Shown piece after piece: positions 1 to 14,983 of a stretch of DNA of 64,000 nt; the first letter of the stretch is position 1; each line of letters opens with the position of its first letter. Under the pieces are notes generated by a model. The model had not been told where the DNA came from and did no database searches. It saw only the letters and a program-made list of their open reading frames with translations. Source of the DNA: Nansenia antarctica (taxonomy: Eukaryota; Chordata; Actinopteri; Argentiniformes; Microstomatidae); the NCBI GenBank assembly GCA_963989245.1, contig OZ022345.1, positions 41,599,986-41,663,985 of the forward strand, written 5' to 3'. Position numbers and translations under genes: made by a program.

Positions 1-214
1 CGATTCTCAATTCACACCACCGAAGTCAACAACACGGCCCATCTCATATGGGATTACAAGACACCTATATTACATAATAATAACAATCAAGCATGTCGGC
101 ACAATATGCCCAGTTGTATCTTGTAGAAATTGTGGAAGCAAGGCAAGCAATATTGGTAGAGCCTATAGTAATCAGTCTGCCTGGTCCGACTTCGGTGGTG
201 TGAATTGAGAATCG
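1..214. mobile_element. MITE-like element with 27-bp perfect terminal inverted repeats
   Basis: Bases 1-27 are the exact reverse complement of bases 188-214. The 160-bp interior shows no coding potential. This is the architecture of a small non-autonomous DNA transposon. The left terminus coincides with the window edge, so a target-site duplication cannot be checked and the element could extend leftward. The family is not recognised. Confidence 0.6.
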
Positions 215-477
215 GATGTTGTCGTGCGATAAAATCGCACGCTGTGTGCATTGGTCTTAACTCTAACTAACTGCGCTGTAAAAAACGGTGGTCTCGACAG
301 GCCACGGCCCCTCGGGACAGGGCCGTTGACAGGCTATTAAAAATGCACACAGTCATTATCCTCCAATCAGGACGGCTCTGTCTCCAGGATAGAACACAAC
401 GGACTGTTGATCTTATCACCACGGTTACCGATGCAGTGCATGTCTGAAGGTGGGACTGGGCAAGGGAGTAAAGGGAG
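215..477. other. Non-coding sequence, no gene seen
   Basis: A small perfect hairpin (GTGCGAT, 3-nt loop, ATCGCAC, about 225-241) follows the MITE. Nothing else is recognised. By position this lies within the first intron of the LRCH1-like gene on the minus strand. Confidence 0.4.
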
Positions 478-478
478 G

Positions 479-539
<61 letters not shown>

Positions 540-644
540 CTGTCTGTGTGTAATGTTTACTGTTACATTTTTATTGGTGATTTAATTTTTGCTTATTTGT
601 CATTTCACTTGCTTTGGCAATGTCAACTGAATGTTGTTTCCCAT

Positions 645-701
<57 letters not shown>

Positions 702-897
702 AGAAAGAGACGGTGAGGGTGAAGAGTGTGAGGGTGTTTATTGCTCAGCTGTCGTTCTCTCAGGTGTGGTCCGTATAGACCCTCCTCCCCAACACCCTAA
801 CACCCTTTCCCATGCCGCATTCCTGGGAATCCACCGCTTCCTGCACCAGAGGGCTCTGTGCGTGTGTGTTTGTGTGTTTGTGTGTCTGTGTGTGTGT

Positions 898-957
<60 letters not shown>

Positions 958-1079
958 GGAAGGAAGAGTGTTAGGGCTGGGTCTCAGGGTCGTGACCCAG
1001 GGAGAAGGCGTTCTGAGTCTGGACCAGAGCACTGACATCACCCCACTCACACACACACCTAACAATTACACACACATCT

Positions 1080-1128
<49 letters not shown>

Positions 1129-1586
1129 CACTTAAACACAAACCTAACCACTACACACACATCTCCCCACACATCTTTAGTACTCACACACACATACTTG
1201 CACGCACGCGTACGCGGGCCGGGCACACACTCAAACACAAACACACACTCCACATCTCAGCCTTAGTACATCTCAGCGCACATTTCTGACCACAGAACTA
1301 GAATGAAATAGAACAAAGCGCGACATGTGTCTAAAGCAACCAAAAACACTTGGACTCAGACACACCCTAAACAAAACAACTCATTGTGTATCTTACTTGA
1401 TAACCACACACACACACAGACCCACACACACACACACACAGTCTGTGATAGAAGCTGCAGCTATGTGTGGATGGTTTGAACCAATGCCAAGAATGCTGGC
1501 TCTGTTGTTTAGAATAGAGTGGGAAGTTAAGGCTAACTGCTAGCTAGTCCACTGGTACTGTGCTGTTTCCTGCCTGCACCACCGCC

Positions 1587-1643
<57 letters not shown>

Positions 1644-1709
1644 ACAGACACACAGACACACAGACACACAGACACACAGACACAGACACACAGACACACA
1701 TGCACACAT

Positions 1710-1762
<53 letters not shown>
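478..1762. repeat. Cluster of dinucleotide microsatellites
   Basis: Successive arrays: (GA)n at about 481-536 and 648-695, (GT)n at 868-954, (CA)n at 1083-1127 and shorter runs to 1440, then (CA)n interspersed with CAGACA at 1588-1762. Apparent reading frames such as poly-(RE), (VC) and (TH) are products of the repeats and not genes. Confidence 0.95.
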
Positions 1763-1766
<4 letters not shown>

Positions 1767-2514
1767 AAACAACCAAGAGAAAAATGCTATTAGACACCGC
1801 ATCACGTCATCCCAACATTCAGGAGAGGTCTTAACTTCAAGTCTGTTTGGCTTGTTTCTTATTTAACACAGAAAACTCCCTTGTGAATCATTCTGAAAAT
1901 CAAACAGGCTATTTTTGGGACACCCAAAAAAGGGTCCTGTTGGTCTGGGGGAGTTGAGGTCCTAGAAGCAGAAAGCAGGAACGGACATGTAGTGGGAGTG
2001 TTCTATCACTTTCTAATCCTGCAGATTAGTCTCACACAACCTTTTAAGGCTTAACACTTCGAGAGCCCCGCCAAAACAGACATTCAGCTCTGGAAGAAAT
2101 TAAGAGACCACTCCAAATATTTCTTAATCAGCGTCTCTACATGTATGGTAGCTATTCCATTCCTGTCTGTTGAATTCCAACACAGGCACACGTCATTCTA
2201 CTTAGTGAGGTACTGATTAGATGATCACCTGAACCAAATCTTATTTAACAAGGAAAATTGTAAAAAAAAAAAAAAAAAAACACTGCTGTGGTCATCACTA
2301 ACCTCTTGCAATAGGACCAGCTGGATGGCATAACAGTGCTAGTACTAGTAGTACCTCAAAAGTAATTAGAATTAAAAAATAACTATTGACCTTGCCAAAA
2401 GAGTTGAAAAGAGAGTGAGGAAAAGAAGGGTTCAATTCTGGCTTTACTGGCAGAGGGATACAGTGTGTCAAGTTGCTTCCATCCATAGTACAGTTACATG
2501 CTAACTCCCCCTGT

Positions 2515-2755
2515 CTATATAACCCCCCTGTGAAAAGGCCATAGTGTATATACGGTAAGTATATAAGTAATAGATTCTCAGATGCCTACCGATCACTTAT
2601 CCCCCTATTTATATCCCCCCTATTTATGTCTATTTATGTCTCATTCTTGTTTTTATTATCTTAGGACTGTGTTTGTTTGTTAGCATCTATGGTTTGCATT
2701 TAAATGTTGTTGTACCTGTTACCATGACAATAAAGATCATTCATTCATTCAAAAT
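2515..2755 (+). mobile_element. LINE (L2/CR1-type) 3'-end fragment
   Basis: The segment ends in ACCATGACAATAAAG followed by (ATTC)n. The same ATGACAATAAAG plus microsatellite tail terminates the RT-bearing LINE at 12190-14280 (minus strand) and related ends near 11230, 14990, 47650 and 49480. It is therefore read as a 5'-truncated copy. No ORF remains. Confidence 0.6.
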
Positions 2756-2759
2756 GTCA

Positions 2760-3275
2760 AACACGGGGGTTCATAAGAACACGGTCAAGCAGCAGACATT
2801 GGGGACAACAAAGCTACAGACCGGCCGAGGGTGAAAACGACTCTCCGCTGACCGGGATGACCGCAAACTCATTCGAATGTCACTCAACAACCGTAGGATG
2901 ACAACAATTGACCTACAAAAAGAATGACAAACGGCAGCTGGGGTGAAGTGCACGGCGAGGAGGTTGGAAACAGGCTCCATGAGGCAGGGCTGTAGGTGTG
3001 CAAAGCTAGAACAAATGAGAAACAAAGAAGAGCCTGGCTGAGGTTTGCAAAAGACCATAAGGATTGGACTGTAGAGGACTGGTGTACGGTCATCTTCTCT
3101 GATTCTCTGATCCCATTTTCAGCTTTGCCCCAACCCCTGGTCGTCTAATGGTTAGACAGAGACATGGAGAGGCCTACAAGCCACAATGTCTCACAGCCAC
3201 TGTGACATTTGGTGGAGGATCGGTGATGATCTGGGGGTGCTTCAGCAAGGCTGAAGGACACATGAAGCCACGTCG
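2760..3275 (+). pseudogene. Degenerate Tc1-like transposase fragment
   Basis: Conceptual translation with several stops and frame changes gives Tc1 transposase pieces. They include a helix-turn-helix region around SLNNRRMTTIDLQKE and the catalytic-core block FGGGSVMIWGCFSKAE (about 3209-3256). The DNA-binding part and the first half of the DDE core are recognisable. The C-terminal part is missing after about 3270, where unrelated sequence starts. Terminal inverted repeats were not found. This is an old, inactive copy. Confidence 0.75.
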
Positions 3276-3683
3276 TGACGTTAGAATTATAAGGTTCTAT
3301 CTCCATTTTTGTCAAAATTGAGTTTTTGACATAATCTGATCCAGTAGGTGTTTATTAATGCCTGTGTGGTGTTATTTTTTAAATGTTGACATTTTTTAGT
3401 TAGTAATTAATCAAATACAAAGGTTCCATCTCACAAAACATAATGGAATGTAAAAACGTTGACGCTCAATATCTCTGAACTGCCCTAAACAGAGATAGAA
3501 CCGTATAATTCTAAGCTCACGACGTACAAGGTTATCCTGGAAGAAAAATTGCTTCCTTCTCAAACACATACCCATCAATAATAAAACCAGAGACACTGAC
3601 CATTTTGCAATGGTCTCTTATTTTTACAGCTTTTACAGCTTTTTCCAGAGCTGTAGCTCTTCATCTGTGTAGGCCTAGACAAA

Positions 3684-3728
<45 letters not shown>

Positions 3729-3938
3729 CTGCATCCTCCGAGCCCATGTCCACGCTGTTGATGCCAGGATGTTGACACCACCACCACCACCACGCTGCTG
3801 ACACCATCTCTACCTAGACTGGCTCAACCCCCCAGACCTGTCGGACCACTCACAGGGCCACGATACTGTAACCATGGCGACCAAGTGGTGTAGCGATGTA
3901 GCCTAACTCACTGTGAGTGATGGTTGCAGTGGACTGAG

Positions 3939-3973
<35 letters not shown>

Positions 3974-4322
3974 GACAAACAGTCAGACAGACAAACAGTC
4001 AGACAGACAGACAAACAGAGAGAGTAGCTGGGTAATTGCCACCTATGAACACTGAACACTGAACAGTGATGCTGTGTCAGACAGGACAGCCTGGGAATCA
4101 CGCTCAGCTGCAGTGGAACTCAATGTTACTGGGGGTAGAGGGGGAGGGGGCAGGGGGAGGGGGCAGGGGGAGGGGGCAGGGGGCAGGGGGCACCAATGCA
4201 GCCTTATCTCAGAGAACACCAGCATCAGTGTCCACGCAGGCCCGTACATGTAGGGTGCCGATACTCACAAATGAAACTGTGCTTGGAACTGTTCCAAAGT
4301 TCAGTAAGCGGGAGAGAGAGAA

Positions 4323-4376
<54 letters not shown>

Positions 4377-4535
4377 CGCGCATGTGAGTAGTGACTCCTG
4401 CTGTTACGGTAATGAGAAGTGTGATGGTTGTGGTTCTAATCCCATGTAATGGTTGTGGTCTTGTCCCTCTCTGGAGACTGGAGCGTTAGCCTTACACTAT
4501 CTGCATGGAGATGTGCCTCCCTTGTCGGTGATGGC
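3276..4535. other. Non-coding, simple-repeat-rich intron sequence
   Basis: Contains (CA)n at 3687-3724, (GACA)n at 3939-4020, a GGGGGCAG array at 4140-4190 and (GT)n at 4327-4373. No coding exon is convincing on either strand. Confidence 0.5.
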
Positions 4536-4687
4536 CAGGGGAGGCTGGTGGAGGTAGGAATCGGAGGACGGCCTCTTTATAACGCATGGAATGGAATGAG
4601 GAATGGTGTGGGTTTGATTCCATTCCCAATTCCATCTCATGCATTACAATGATGTCCTCCCATTTCTTCCTCCACCAGCCTCCCCTG
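4536..4687. mobile_element. hAT-type MITE, family A (about 150 bp)
   Basis: Ends are CAGGGGAGGCTGGTGGAGG and its inverted counterpart CCTCCACCAGCCTCCCCTG. The interior is a long imperfect palindrome with TGCATTACAATGA/TCATTGTAATGCA-type arms. Family members with clear 8-bp target duplications (33197-33345 and 36802-36951) identify it as hAT-like. This copy is diverged in its arms and I see no clean target duplication. Confidence 0.75.
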
Positions 4688-5660
<973 letters not shown>

Positions 5661-6359
5661 GCCCACCATCTACAAATACAGTTTTTTTATTTTTATTTGA
5701 TCACAGTTCGGGCTATTTATAGCTGTCCCATATAAACTTTTGGATCAGGGTACTGTAGCCTACGAGCAGTCTCTCCAGACAGTGCAGAACTGTGAATAGA
5801 ACACGGGACGGTCATGGTTTCAGCGCAGTGGAGGGGGATTTCCACCATGTCCCTCACACTCAGTCGGAAAGTGAAAGACAGACGGACTGAATCCTGTTCC
5901 CGTTATTGTTCGCCGTGAACTCACAACACAGCCTCGGGCCGGGGGCGTTCATGGTGGGCTATAGTTGGATGATCGGTATGTCTTACTGCTACCATGTCCC
6001 CACATCTAACCGCCTGTGTGTGTATATAAGATGCACAAGCCTCCACATCTGGCCCGGGGCTGACTCCACGGAGCAGAGGCGAGTTCAGTGGTGTCCATAA
6101 AAAACCATATGACCCATATTCATTACTGAAGGGTTGAATGAAAACTTCCTCTCACAGTAATCCGGTCTAACTCATGCATCAAGTTATTTATTTGCCGCTA
6201 ATGAATAGAGAACAGAATACCAAAAACTGCATCTGAAATGTGTTTAATTCCCAAACGCAGGCTACTTTGACGGGACGGCTGGACGGGGCGACATTTCAAA
6301 CAGCGCGATGTTGACATGAGATGAGGAATTGAATCGTATTTTTTTTATGATCGCCTTAC
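5661..6359. other. LRCH1-like intron 1, proximal part
   Basis: Non-coding sequence immediately downstream (minus strand) of the LRCH1-like first exon. The splice donor reads GTAAGG on the minus strand at 6359-6354. No second exon is recognised anywhere between here and position 1. Confidence 0.55.
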
Positions 6360-6591
6360 CTGCTTCCACCGTGTCTGACAGATCGTAGTTCGACGCTGTC
6401 CTCGGGAACTCTTTGAGTTTCCTGGCGCCGAGGTGCATAAATCCGGAGTTGGCCGCCTCCTCCAGAGCCCTCTCCAAGCCGCGGTTCGGAGGCGGGTGGT
6501 TGAGCGACCCCATCCCGCTGATGTGACTCTGCGCCGGGGGAGAAGGAGCGAGCTGGGAGTGGGGACGAGGGTCTGCTCCCAACGTCGCCAT
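6360..6591 (-). CDS. lrch1: LRCH1-like, first coding exon (partial gene)
   Basis: The exon encodes about 77 residues from ATG at 6591-6589 and ends at a GTAAGG donor (phase 1). It begins MATLGADPRP and contains NRGLERALEEAANSGFMHLG and RKLKEFPRTASNYDLSDTV. This is the segment just before the leucine-rich repeats of LRCH proteins (leucine-rich repeats plus calponin-homology domain). The wording is closest to what I recall of LRCH1, which starts MATPGSEPQP and has NRGLERALEEAANSG. LRCH1 is a cytosolic regulator of Cdc42/DOCK8-dependent cell migration. The remaining exons must lie left of the window. The nearby rubcnl gene fits the vertebrate RUBCNL-LRCH1 neighbourhood. A paralogue (LRCH3 or LRCH4) is less likely. 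Confidence 0.8.
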
Positions 6592-6780
6592 AGGATAATT
6601 CGCTTCCGATTTATCTCAAATGTAAATATGCTCCGCGAAGATTGTATCCAAGTGCAAAGTACGAGAGAGAGAGAGACTCTCCAACGGTGCGCGAATTTCC
6701 TCCTCAACTGCGTTCCCCGTCTGTCTGTCGCGGCTGCGCTGTCGGTGGACAGTATTGAACTCTGGCCAGGCCTTAACGGG
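6592..6780 (-). promoter_or_regulatory. 5' leader and probable promoter region of the LRCH1-like gene
   Basis: A GC-richer stretch directly upstream of the ATG. It includes CpG-containing sequence at 6700-6780 and a short GA run. No TATA box is evident. The assignment as promoter is positional inference only. Confidence 0.35.
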
Positions 6781-6819
6781 ATGCGTTAGTTAAGGAGTTT
6801 GCGCCCTCTGCTGGTGACA

Positions 6820-7079
6820 TATGGGCAGAGATCTGCTCAATTTGAATACTTTAATTTAAAAAAATGAATTTGAATCACATAATTTGAATTTGTATTGTTT
6901 AACTTGAATAACTGAATTGAAACACTGAATTGAAAAAACTGAATAAAGTTAAACAATACAAATTCAAATTATGTGATTAAAATTCTTTTTTTTTCAATTA
7001 AAGTATTCAAATTGAGCAATTCAAATTAAAAAGTCAGTAATTCAAATTCAGTTTCTAGTGGCACAGATCTCTGCCCATA
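6820..7079. mobile_element. Palindromic MITE with 16-bp TIRs and a GTGACA target duplication
   Basis: Left terminus TATGGGCAGAGATCTG (6820-6835) is the exact reverse complement of 7064-7079. The AT-rich interior folds back on itself over most of its length (for example CAATTTGAATACTTTAATT against AATTAAAGTATTCAAATTG). The hexamer GTGACA flanks both ends (6814-6819 and 7080-7085). It lies just upstream of the LRCH1-like promoter region. Confidence 0.8.
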
Positions 7080-7593
7080 GTGACAGCCGTGGCTATACCC
7101 TCTATAATAATTATTATTCTATAATAATTCTATAATATACACTACCGTTCAAAAGTTTGGGGTCACTTAGAAATGTCCTTAATTTTTGAAAGAAAAGCAC
7201 TGTTTTTTTCAACGAAGATAACATTAAATTAATCAGAAATACACTCTATACATTGTTAATGTGGAAAATGACTATTCTAGCTGCAAACATCTGTTTTTTA
7301 ATGGAATATCTACATAGGTGTATAGAGGCCCATTTCCAGCAACTGTCACTCCAGTGTTCTAATGGTACATTGTGTTCGCTAATCGCGTTAAAAAGCTAAT
7401 GGGTGATTAGAAAAACCTTGAAAACCCTTGTGCAATTATGTTACCACAGCTGAAAACGGTTTTGCTGGTTAGAGAAGCTATACAAATGGCCTTCCTTTGA
7501 GCTAGTTGAGTATCTGGAGCATCACATTTGTGGGTTCAATTATACTCTCAAAACTTTCATATGAAACTCGACAGTCTATTCTTGTTCTTAGAA

Positions 7594-8551
7594 ATGAAGG
7601 CTATTCCATGTGAGAAATTGCCAAGAAACTGAACATTTCCTACAACGGTGTGTAGCCTACTACTCCCTTCAGAGAACAGCACAAACAGGCTCTAACCAGA
7701 GTAGAAAGAGAAGTGGGAGGCCCCGGTGCACAACTGAGCAAGAAGACAAGTACATTAGAGTCTCTAGTTTGAGAAACAGACGCCTCACAGGTCCTGAACT
7801 GGCAGCTTCATTAAATGGTACCCGCAAAAGCCAGTGTCAACGTCTACAGTGAAGAGGCGACTCCGGGATGCTGGCCTTCTAGGCAGAGTGGCAAAGAAAA
7901 AGCCATATCTGAGACTGGCCAATAAAAGGAAAAGATTAATAAGTGCAAAAGAACACAGACATTGGACAGAGGAAGATTGGAAAAAAGTGTTATGGACAGA
8001 CAAATCGAAGTTTGAGGTGTTCGGATCACACAGAAGAACATTTGTGAGACGCAGAACAGGTGAAAAGATGCTGGAAGAGTGCCTGACGCCATCTGTCAAG
8101 CATGGTGGAGGTAATGTGATGGTCTGGGGCTGCTTTGGTGCTGGTAACGTGGGAGATTTGTACAAGGTAAAAGGGATTTTGAATAAGGAAGGCTATCACA
8201 CAATTTTGCAACGCCATGCCATACCCTGTGGACAGCGCTTGATTGGAGCCAATTTCCTCCTACAACAGGACAAACCCACAACAGGACACCTCCAAATTAT
8301 GGAAGAACTATTTAGGGAAGAAGCAGGCAGCTAGTATTCTGTCTGTAATGGAGTGGCCAGGGGAGTCACCAGATCTCAACCCCACTGAGCTGTTGTGGGA
8401 GCAGCTTGACCGTATGGTATGCAAGGTGCTTCAGGAAGCGTGGGGTGACATTTCTTCAGATTACCTCAACAAATTAACAGCTAGAATGCCAAAGGTCTGC
8501 AATGCTGTAATTGCTGCAAAGGGAACATTCTTTGACGAAAGCAAAGTTTGA
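7594..8551 (+). pseudogene. Tc1 transposase, broken by at least two frameshifts
   Basis: Three overlapping frames together give a nearly full-length Tc1 transposase. The N-terminal paired-like DNA-binding region is at 7610-7830 (GRPRCTTEQEDKYIRVSSLR). The middle section at 7834-8270 has the first catalytic Asp block VLWTDKSKFEVFGSHRRTF and HGGGNVMVWGCFG. The C-terminal section at 8243-8551 has the third acidic residue in SPDLNPTELLWEQLDR. The second catalytic block reads LLQQDKPTTGH where QQDNDPKHT-like sequence is usual. The frame breaks lie near 7830 and 8290. No functional protein is predicted. Confidence 0.88.
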
Positions 8552-8605
8552 AGGACAAAATTATTATCAATGTCTTGACTATATTTTCTTTTCATTTTGC
8601 AACTC

Positions 8606-9000
8606 ATTTATAATAATAATAATAATACATTTATTTTATATGGCGCCTTTCATGGCACTCAAGGTCGCCGTACAACAACAAATCTAAGAACAGCCACAAA
8701 ATTCAAAACACAAAATACATAGGAATATACAGTATAAAACATAGCCAGCAGCAGAGCAGCACGGGAACAGTAAATCAACAGGGATACGCCTGCGTAAACA
8801 GGTGGGTTTTGAGGTGGGTTTTGAATGAGATGATAGAATCAATGTTCCTGATGTCGGGGGGGAGGGAGTTCCAGAGGCGAGGGGCGGAGCGGCTGAAGGC
8901 TCTAAACCCCATGGTGGACAGACGGGCTGGGGGGACGGTCAGGTTGATGGAGGAGGCAGACCTGAGGGACCGGGTGGGAATGTTGATGTGGAGGAGGTCA
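8606..9000 (-). mobile_element. Retroelement fragment nested in the Tc1 copy
   Basis: Starts with (TAA)n then TACATTTATTTTATATGGCGCC and contains GGAGTTCCAGAGGCGAGGGG. A more diverged relative occurs at about 53684-54060, with GTTTGTTCCAGGAGCAGGC and a matching GCTGAAAGCTG block. Tc1 sequence resumes on the far side. The microsatellite on the left suggests that its 3' end points left (minus orientation). The class is uncertain, probably a non-LTR derivative. Confidence 0.55.
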
Positions 9001-9084
9001 AATTTCCATTTGATAAATAAAAGTGTGAGTTTTCATGGAAAACACGAAATTGTCTGGGTGACCCCAAACTTTTGAACGGTAGTG

Positions 9085-9740
9085 TAATTCTTATATTATT
9101 TAGGCTAGTTATTTTGTATGGTTGTTGTATTTTGTATTTTGTATTGTATGGTTCATTCTTGTTTCATTATGTAGTTTATATTATTGCTATTGGGTGTTTT
9201 ATTGATTACTATTGTTCTATTATTATTTTTATGCTGTGTGGATATGTTAAAGAACTTTGAGCTGCAACGTTTGCAGCAAAAGTGCTATACAAATAAAGGT
9301 TATTTATTCTATACAAATAAAGGCTATTATTATTATTATTACCCCCAGGTGCTACAATTCCGCAGTAGCGTCCCTTTCGGACAGTGTCGGCCTGGGTTCA
9401 TATGTAACATGGTAGTCGGCCACCTATGCATGTTGCTTTGGAATGCTGAGGAAAGACCAACGCCCATTACGCAAAGAATCGAAGGAAACTAATCAATCAC
9501 TCTAATTACAACATACCGTCTTAGTTATTATAGGCTAGGTTTGGATGACTGTACACCTGCACATACACTATATCTCGAGTTCCATTTGGTAACGATTTGC
9601 ATGAATAAATAGTATGGTTTTGGTCCTTTCTGAGGCTTTTTTGTGGATGATTTGTATTCAACATCAGACCTTGTTCAGCTGAACACAGTGTATTCATCCT
9701 GTAGCCTATACCCTGTGTGTCCTCAGAGGAGCAGTGAAGG
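9085..9740. other. Non-coding sequence with a dispersed retroelement tail
   Basis: Includes at 9247-9345 the TTTGAGCTGCAACGTTTGCAG-AAAAGTGCTATACAAATAAAG block followed by (ATT)n. It is partly duplicated around CTATACAAATAAAGG. No gene seen in the rest. Confidence 0.5.
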
Positions 9741-10255
<515 letters not shown>

Positions 10256-10865
10256 GAAAGAAGGAGAGTTCAGAAACCATACAGAGAGTGATATGGGTCA
10301 GCAGAGTGCTGATGACATCATCATGTTTCATCTTTCCTCTGCCGACGATCCTATTTCATGATGATGTCATGCGTCGGTCTGGTGCATGTCATTAGCAGAC
10401 ATGTTTTACATAATTAGGCGTAGAATACAGGGCATACATGTGTTGCATATGGTCTCCAAGGGAATCAGACCCGCAACCATAGTGTTACTAGTGCTCAATC
10501 AACTGAGGCATTCAGGACTACTGCTACAAATATCTAACATGACATCAAACATGTCATTTGGCAGACATTTTTACCCAATAAGTCTTAGAAGTCTGCGTGT
10601 GTATAGCCTACATTTATTGTATATTTGGGTTCCATAGAATTTTAGTTATGATATTGTGATTCCTCCTTCTCAGAGCGTCTACACTGTCATGTCATGTATA
10701 CCGTCAATGTGTTCCTTTATTAAAACCATGTAGGCTACTATCATTAACAACGCAACATTCTCTATGTATGGTTCCTCTTCTGTGTTCAAGCGTCTGTCTG
10801 GTGTAACAGTAAACTGAATAAAGGTTTAATGTCTTGCTCAGCTCAATTCTGTTCCACTGCAAGAT
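10256..10865. other. Upstream region of the tRNA-Leu gene
   Basis: Nothing coding recognised. The block CGTCTGTCTGGTGTAACAGT...AAGGTTTAATGTCTT at about 10789-10850 recurs just upstream of both tRNA-Leu-like genes at 11688 and 15435. This shows that the tRNA units share a common duplicated origin including 5' flank. Confidence 0.5.
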
Positions 10866-10976
10866 GTCAGTATGGCCGAGCGGTCTAAGGCGCCAGACTC
10901 AAGGTGAAAGTCCTTCCTGATACAGGAGTATTCTGGTCTCCGAATGGAGGCGTGGGTTCGAACCCCACTGCTGACA
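10866..10976 (+). tRNA. tRNA-Leu (CAA) with intron
   Basis: The acceptor stem GTCAGTA pairs with TGCTGAC. D arm TGGCCGAGCGGTCTAAGGCG, anticodon stem CCAGA with anticodon CAA, an intron after the G following the anticodon, the 3' anticodon stem TCTGG, a long class II variable arm TCTCCGAATGGAGGC, and T arm GTGGGTTCGAACCCCAC are all present. Introns in tRNA-Leu(CAA) are typical of vertebrates. It supplies leucine tRNA reading UUG codons. The internal A and B boxes appear intact. Confidence 0.93.
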
Positions 10977-11221
10977 CATTTTAAGTAAAGCATGGTGTTA
11001 GCAATGTTGACTCGTTCAATGTTCTGTAAGATACATTATTATAACATCGAGTTCAACCTCAAGGTACCATGACACTGCATGGTCTCTAACAAGCGCTATA
11101 TAATAATAATTATTATTATTAACCAGAACATACAGCATAGTCAGTGGCTCAATGTAGGTCAGTTAGAAGGGCATTGCTAATCAACAATGCTAATCACCAT
11201 GACTTTGATTACAACTGGAAC

Positions 11222-11687
11222 TGTCTGAATGAATTAATTAATGAATGGTCTTTATTGTCATTGATATAGTACATGTACAATACAACGAAATTTGGGAGGG
11301 GGGGCTCCCCTGGTGCTAGGAAAAAAATACCAAAAACAAGAAGGGAAAAGAGCTGATTTACATAAATAAAGGCTATATACACTATCCACTATACTATACT
11401 ATACAAATAAAATACTGTGCTGTACTCTATGCTATGCTATACCTATTCTAACATTTCCTATCTATAGCCTATCCATATGCTCATTCAGCTGTACATTCCT
11501 TCGGTTCATAGTCTACTCAATGGCATGTGTGCTTGTCATATTATTATAAAACATATAATTTGCCAGATATATTAAGGTAATTAAACGTATAGCAAGTGTA
11601 TACAGCTGTTGTATTATCGTGTCTGTCTGGTGTGACAGTAAAGGTTTAATGTCTTATGCAGCTCAGTTCTTTAATTGATTTACAAAT
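11222..11687 (-). mobile_element. LINE 3' end and duplicated flank, copy 1
   Basis: Contains TTTATTGTCATTGATATAGTAC and AACGAAATTTGGGAGG, the inverted 3' end of the L2/CR1-like LINE family. It is followed by about 350 bp found again at 15030-15434 with small differences. Together with the tRNA-like gene and about 280 bp downstream it forms a duplicated block (11222-12076 against 14984-15818). Confidence 0.7.
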
Positions 11688-11789
11688 GTCGGGGTGGCCG
11701 AGAGGTCTAAGGCTCCAGTCTCAAAAGTTGGTTAGGATTGGCACAAGGATTTGAGACTGGAGGCGTGGGTTCGAACCCCGCTTCTGACA
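11688..11789 (+). tRNA. Atypical tRNA-Leu(CAA)-like gene lacking the long variable arm
   Basis: Acceptor GTCGGGG pairs with TTCTGAC through several G-U pairs. The D arm TGGCCGAGAGGTCTAAGGC matches tRNA-Leu. The sequence CCAGTCTCAAA pairs perfectly with TTTGAGACTGG, giving anticodon stem CCAGT/ACTGG around CT-CAA and an apparent intron. T arm GTGGGTTCGAACCCCGC follows after only AGGC-length sequence. The class II variable arm present in the other tRNA-Leu genes here is therefore absent. It may be a pseudogene or a variant tRNA. A second copy lies at 15435-15531. Confidence 0.5.
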
Positions 11790-12076
11790 ACGTTTTTGTG
11801 GTTCAGATGGTAGACTAGACTAGAGCAGAGTGTTAGTGTTCATCTAGGTTACGTGTCCTTCTTAGTTCATGTAGCAGCTGAAGTATAAAAGTATACTATA
11901 TTCTCTCATAGCAATTCGAGAATTAAAATAAACAGTGATCGGTGAAAACTGTCTGAAAGCAATACGTTTGCCAGACTTCTTCTAGTCTTCAGAGACTAGT
12001 TCGTTTGCTGAAGTACTGAAAGTCGGAACAGCGCCACAAAACCAGCCAGTGGCCGAGGATATAATACACTATAGTA

Positions 12077-14280
<2,204 letters not shown>

Positions 14281-14395
14281 ATGTAGCGAGTGGTAATGCA
14301 TTATTTACTCACTGTATTAGTGAGTATTTACTAGGCCACACAGGTGTTAGCTTGTTAACTAGCTAGCTTTATTAGACGCTTGTTTGTTTTTGTTA

Positions 14396-14441
14396 GCTGT
14401 GGTTTTGTTTGTTGTGTTGTTCACAAGTGATTGTGTGTGTC

Positions 14442-14513
<72 letters not shown>

Positions 14514-14983
14514 TGTGTGTGTGTGTGTGTTTACTACACTAGCCAAACAAGTGTTAGCTTATTAGCTAGCAGAATAATACTGTGGATTTAAATGACTTCA
14601 CTAGCCTAGTTTTTTCTGTGCCGTATGTAGGATGACTTCCACAAGTACAGTACACTATGTCCATGAGAGTCTATGGAAAGCATCCAAGTCTACACTATAG
14701 AAGTGTCCACACCTCTGACCAGAAATTTGATTTTGATCCACTGTGTGGTTTCCCCTGGTAAAGCCACCATTCTGTCCATGGTTCTGAGGATCCACTGTGT
14801 GGTTTCCCCTGGTAAAGCCACCATTCTGTCCATGGTTCTGGGCTACTCAGATGGATCACGTCAAGCCTTCTGACAAGGTTTTTGTGGTTCAGTTGATAGA
14901 GCATAGCTGATGGAGCAATGTCCATGAATTCCACACCTCGTTCTATTTCATGCATTATAATGAGCCCATCCTCCAATTTTGAT
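14396..14983. repeat. Dispersed repeat of unknown class, copy 1
   Basis: Starts in GTGGTTTTGTTTGTTGTGTTG, then a (GT)n tract at 14427-14531, then about 440 bp ending CATCCTCCAATTTTGA. A near-identical copy is at 31407-32036. It contains an internal tandem duplication of about 54 bp (ATCCACTGTGTGGTTTCCCC...CCATGGTTCTG, twice at 14738-14840). The end incorporates half of the hAT MITE family A. Confidence 0.8.

Larger units (their letters stand above)
7140..9084 (+). mobile_element. Tc1/mariner transposon with TA target sites, inactive
   Basis: The ends are CACTACCGTTCAAAAGTTTG (7140 onward) and its inverted copy ending at 9084. TA dinucleotides flank the element at 7138-7139 and 9085-9086, as expected for Tc1 family insertion. 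The interior holds a frameshifted transposase (7594-8551) and a second element inserted at about 8606-9000. The ends are well preserved although the gene is broken, so it could only be mobilised in trans. Confidence 0.92.
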
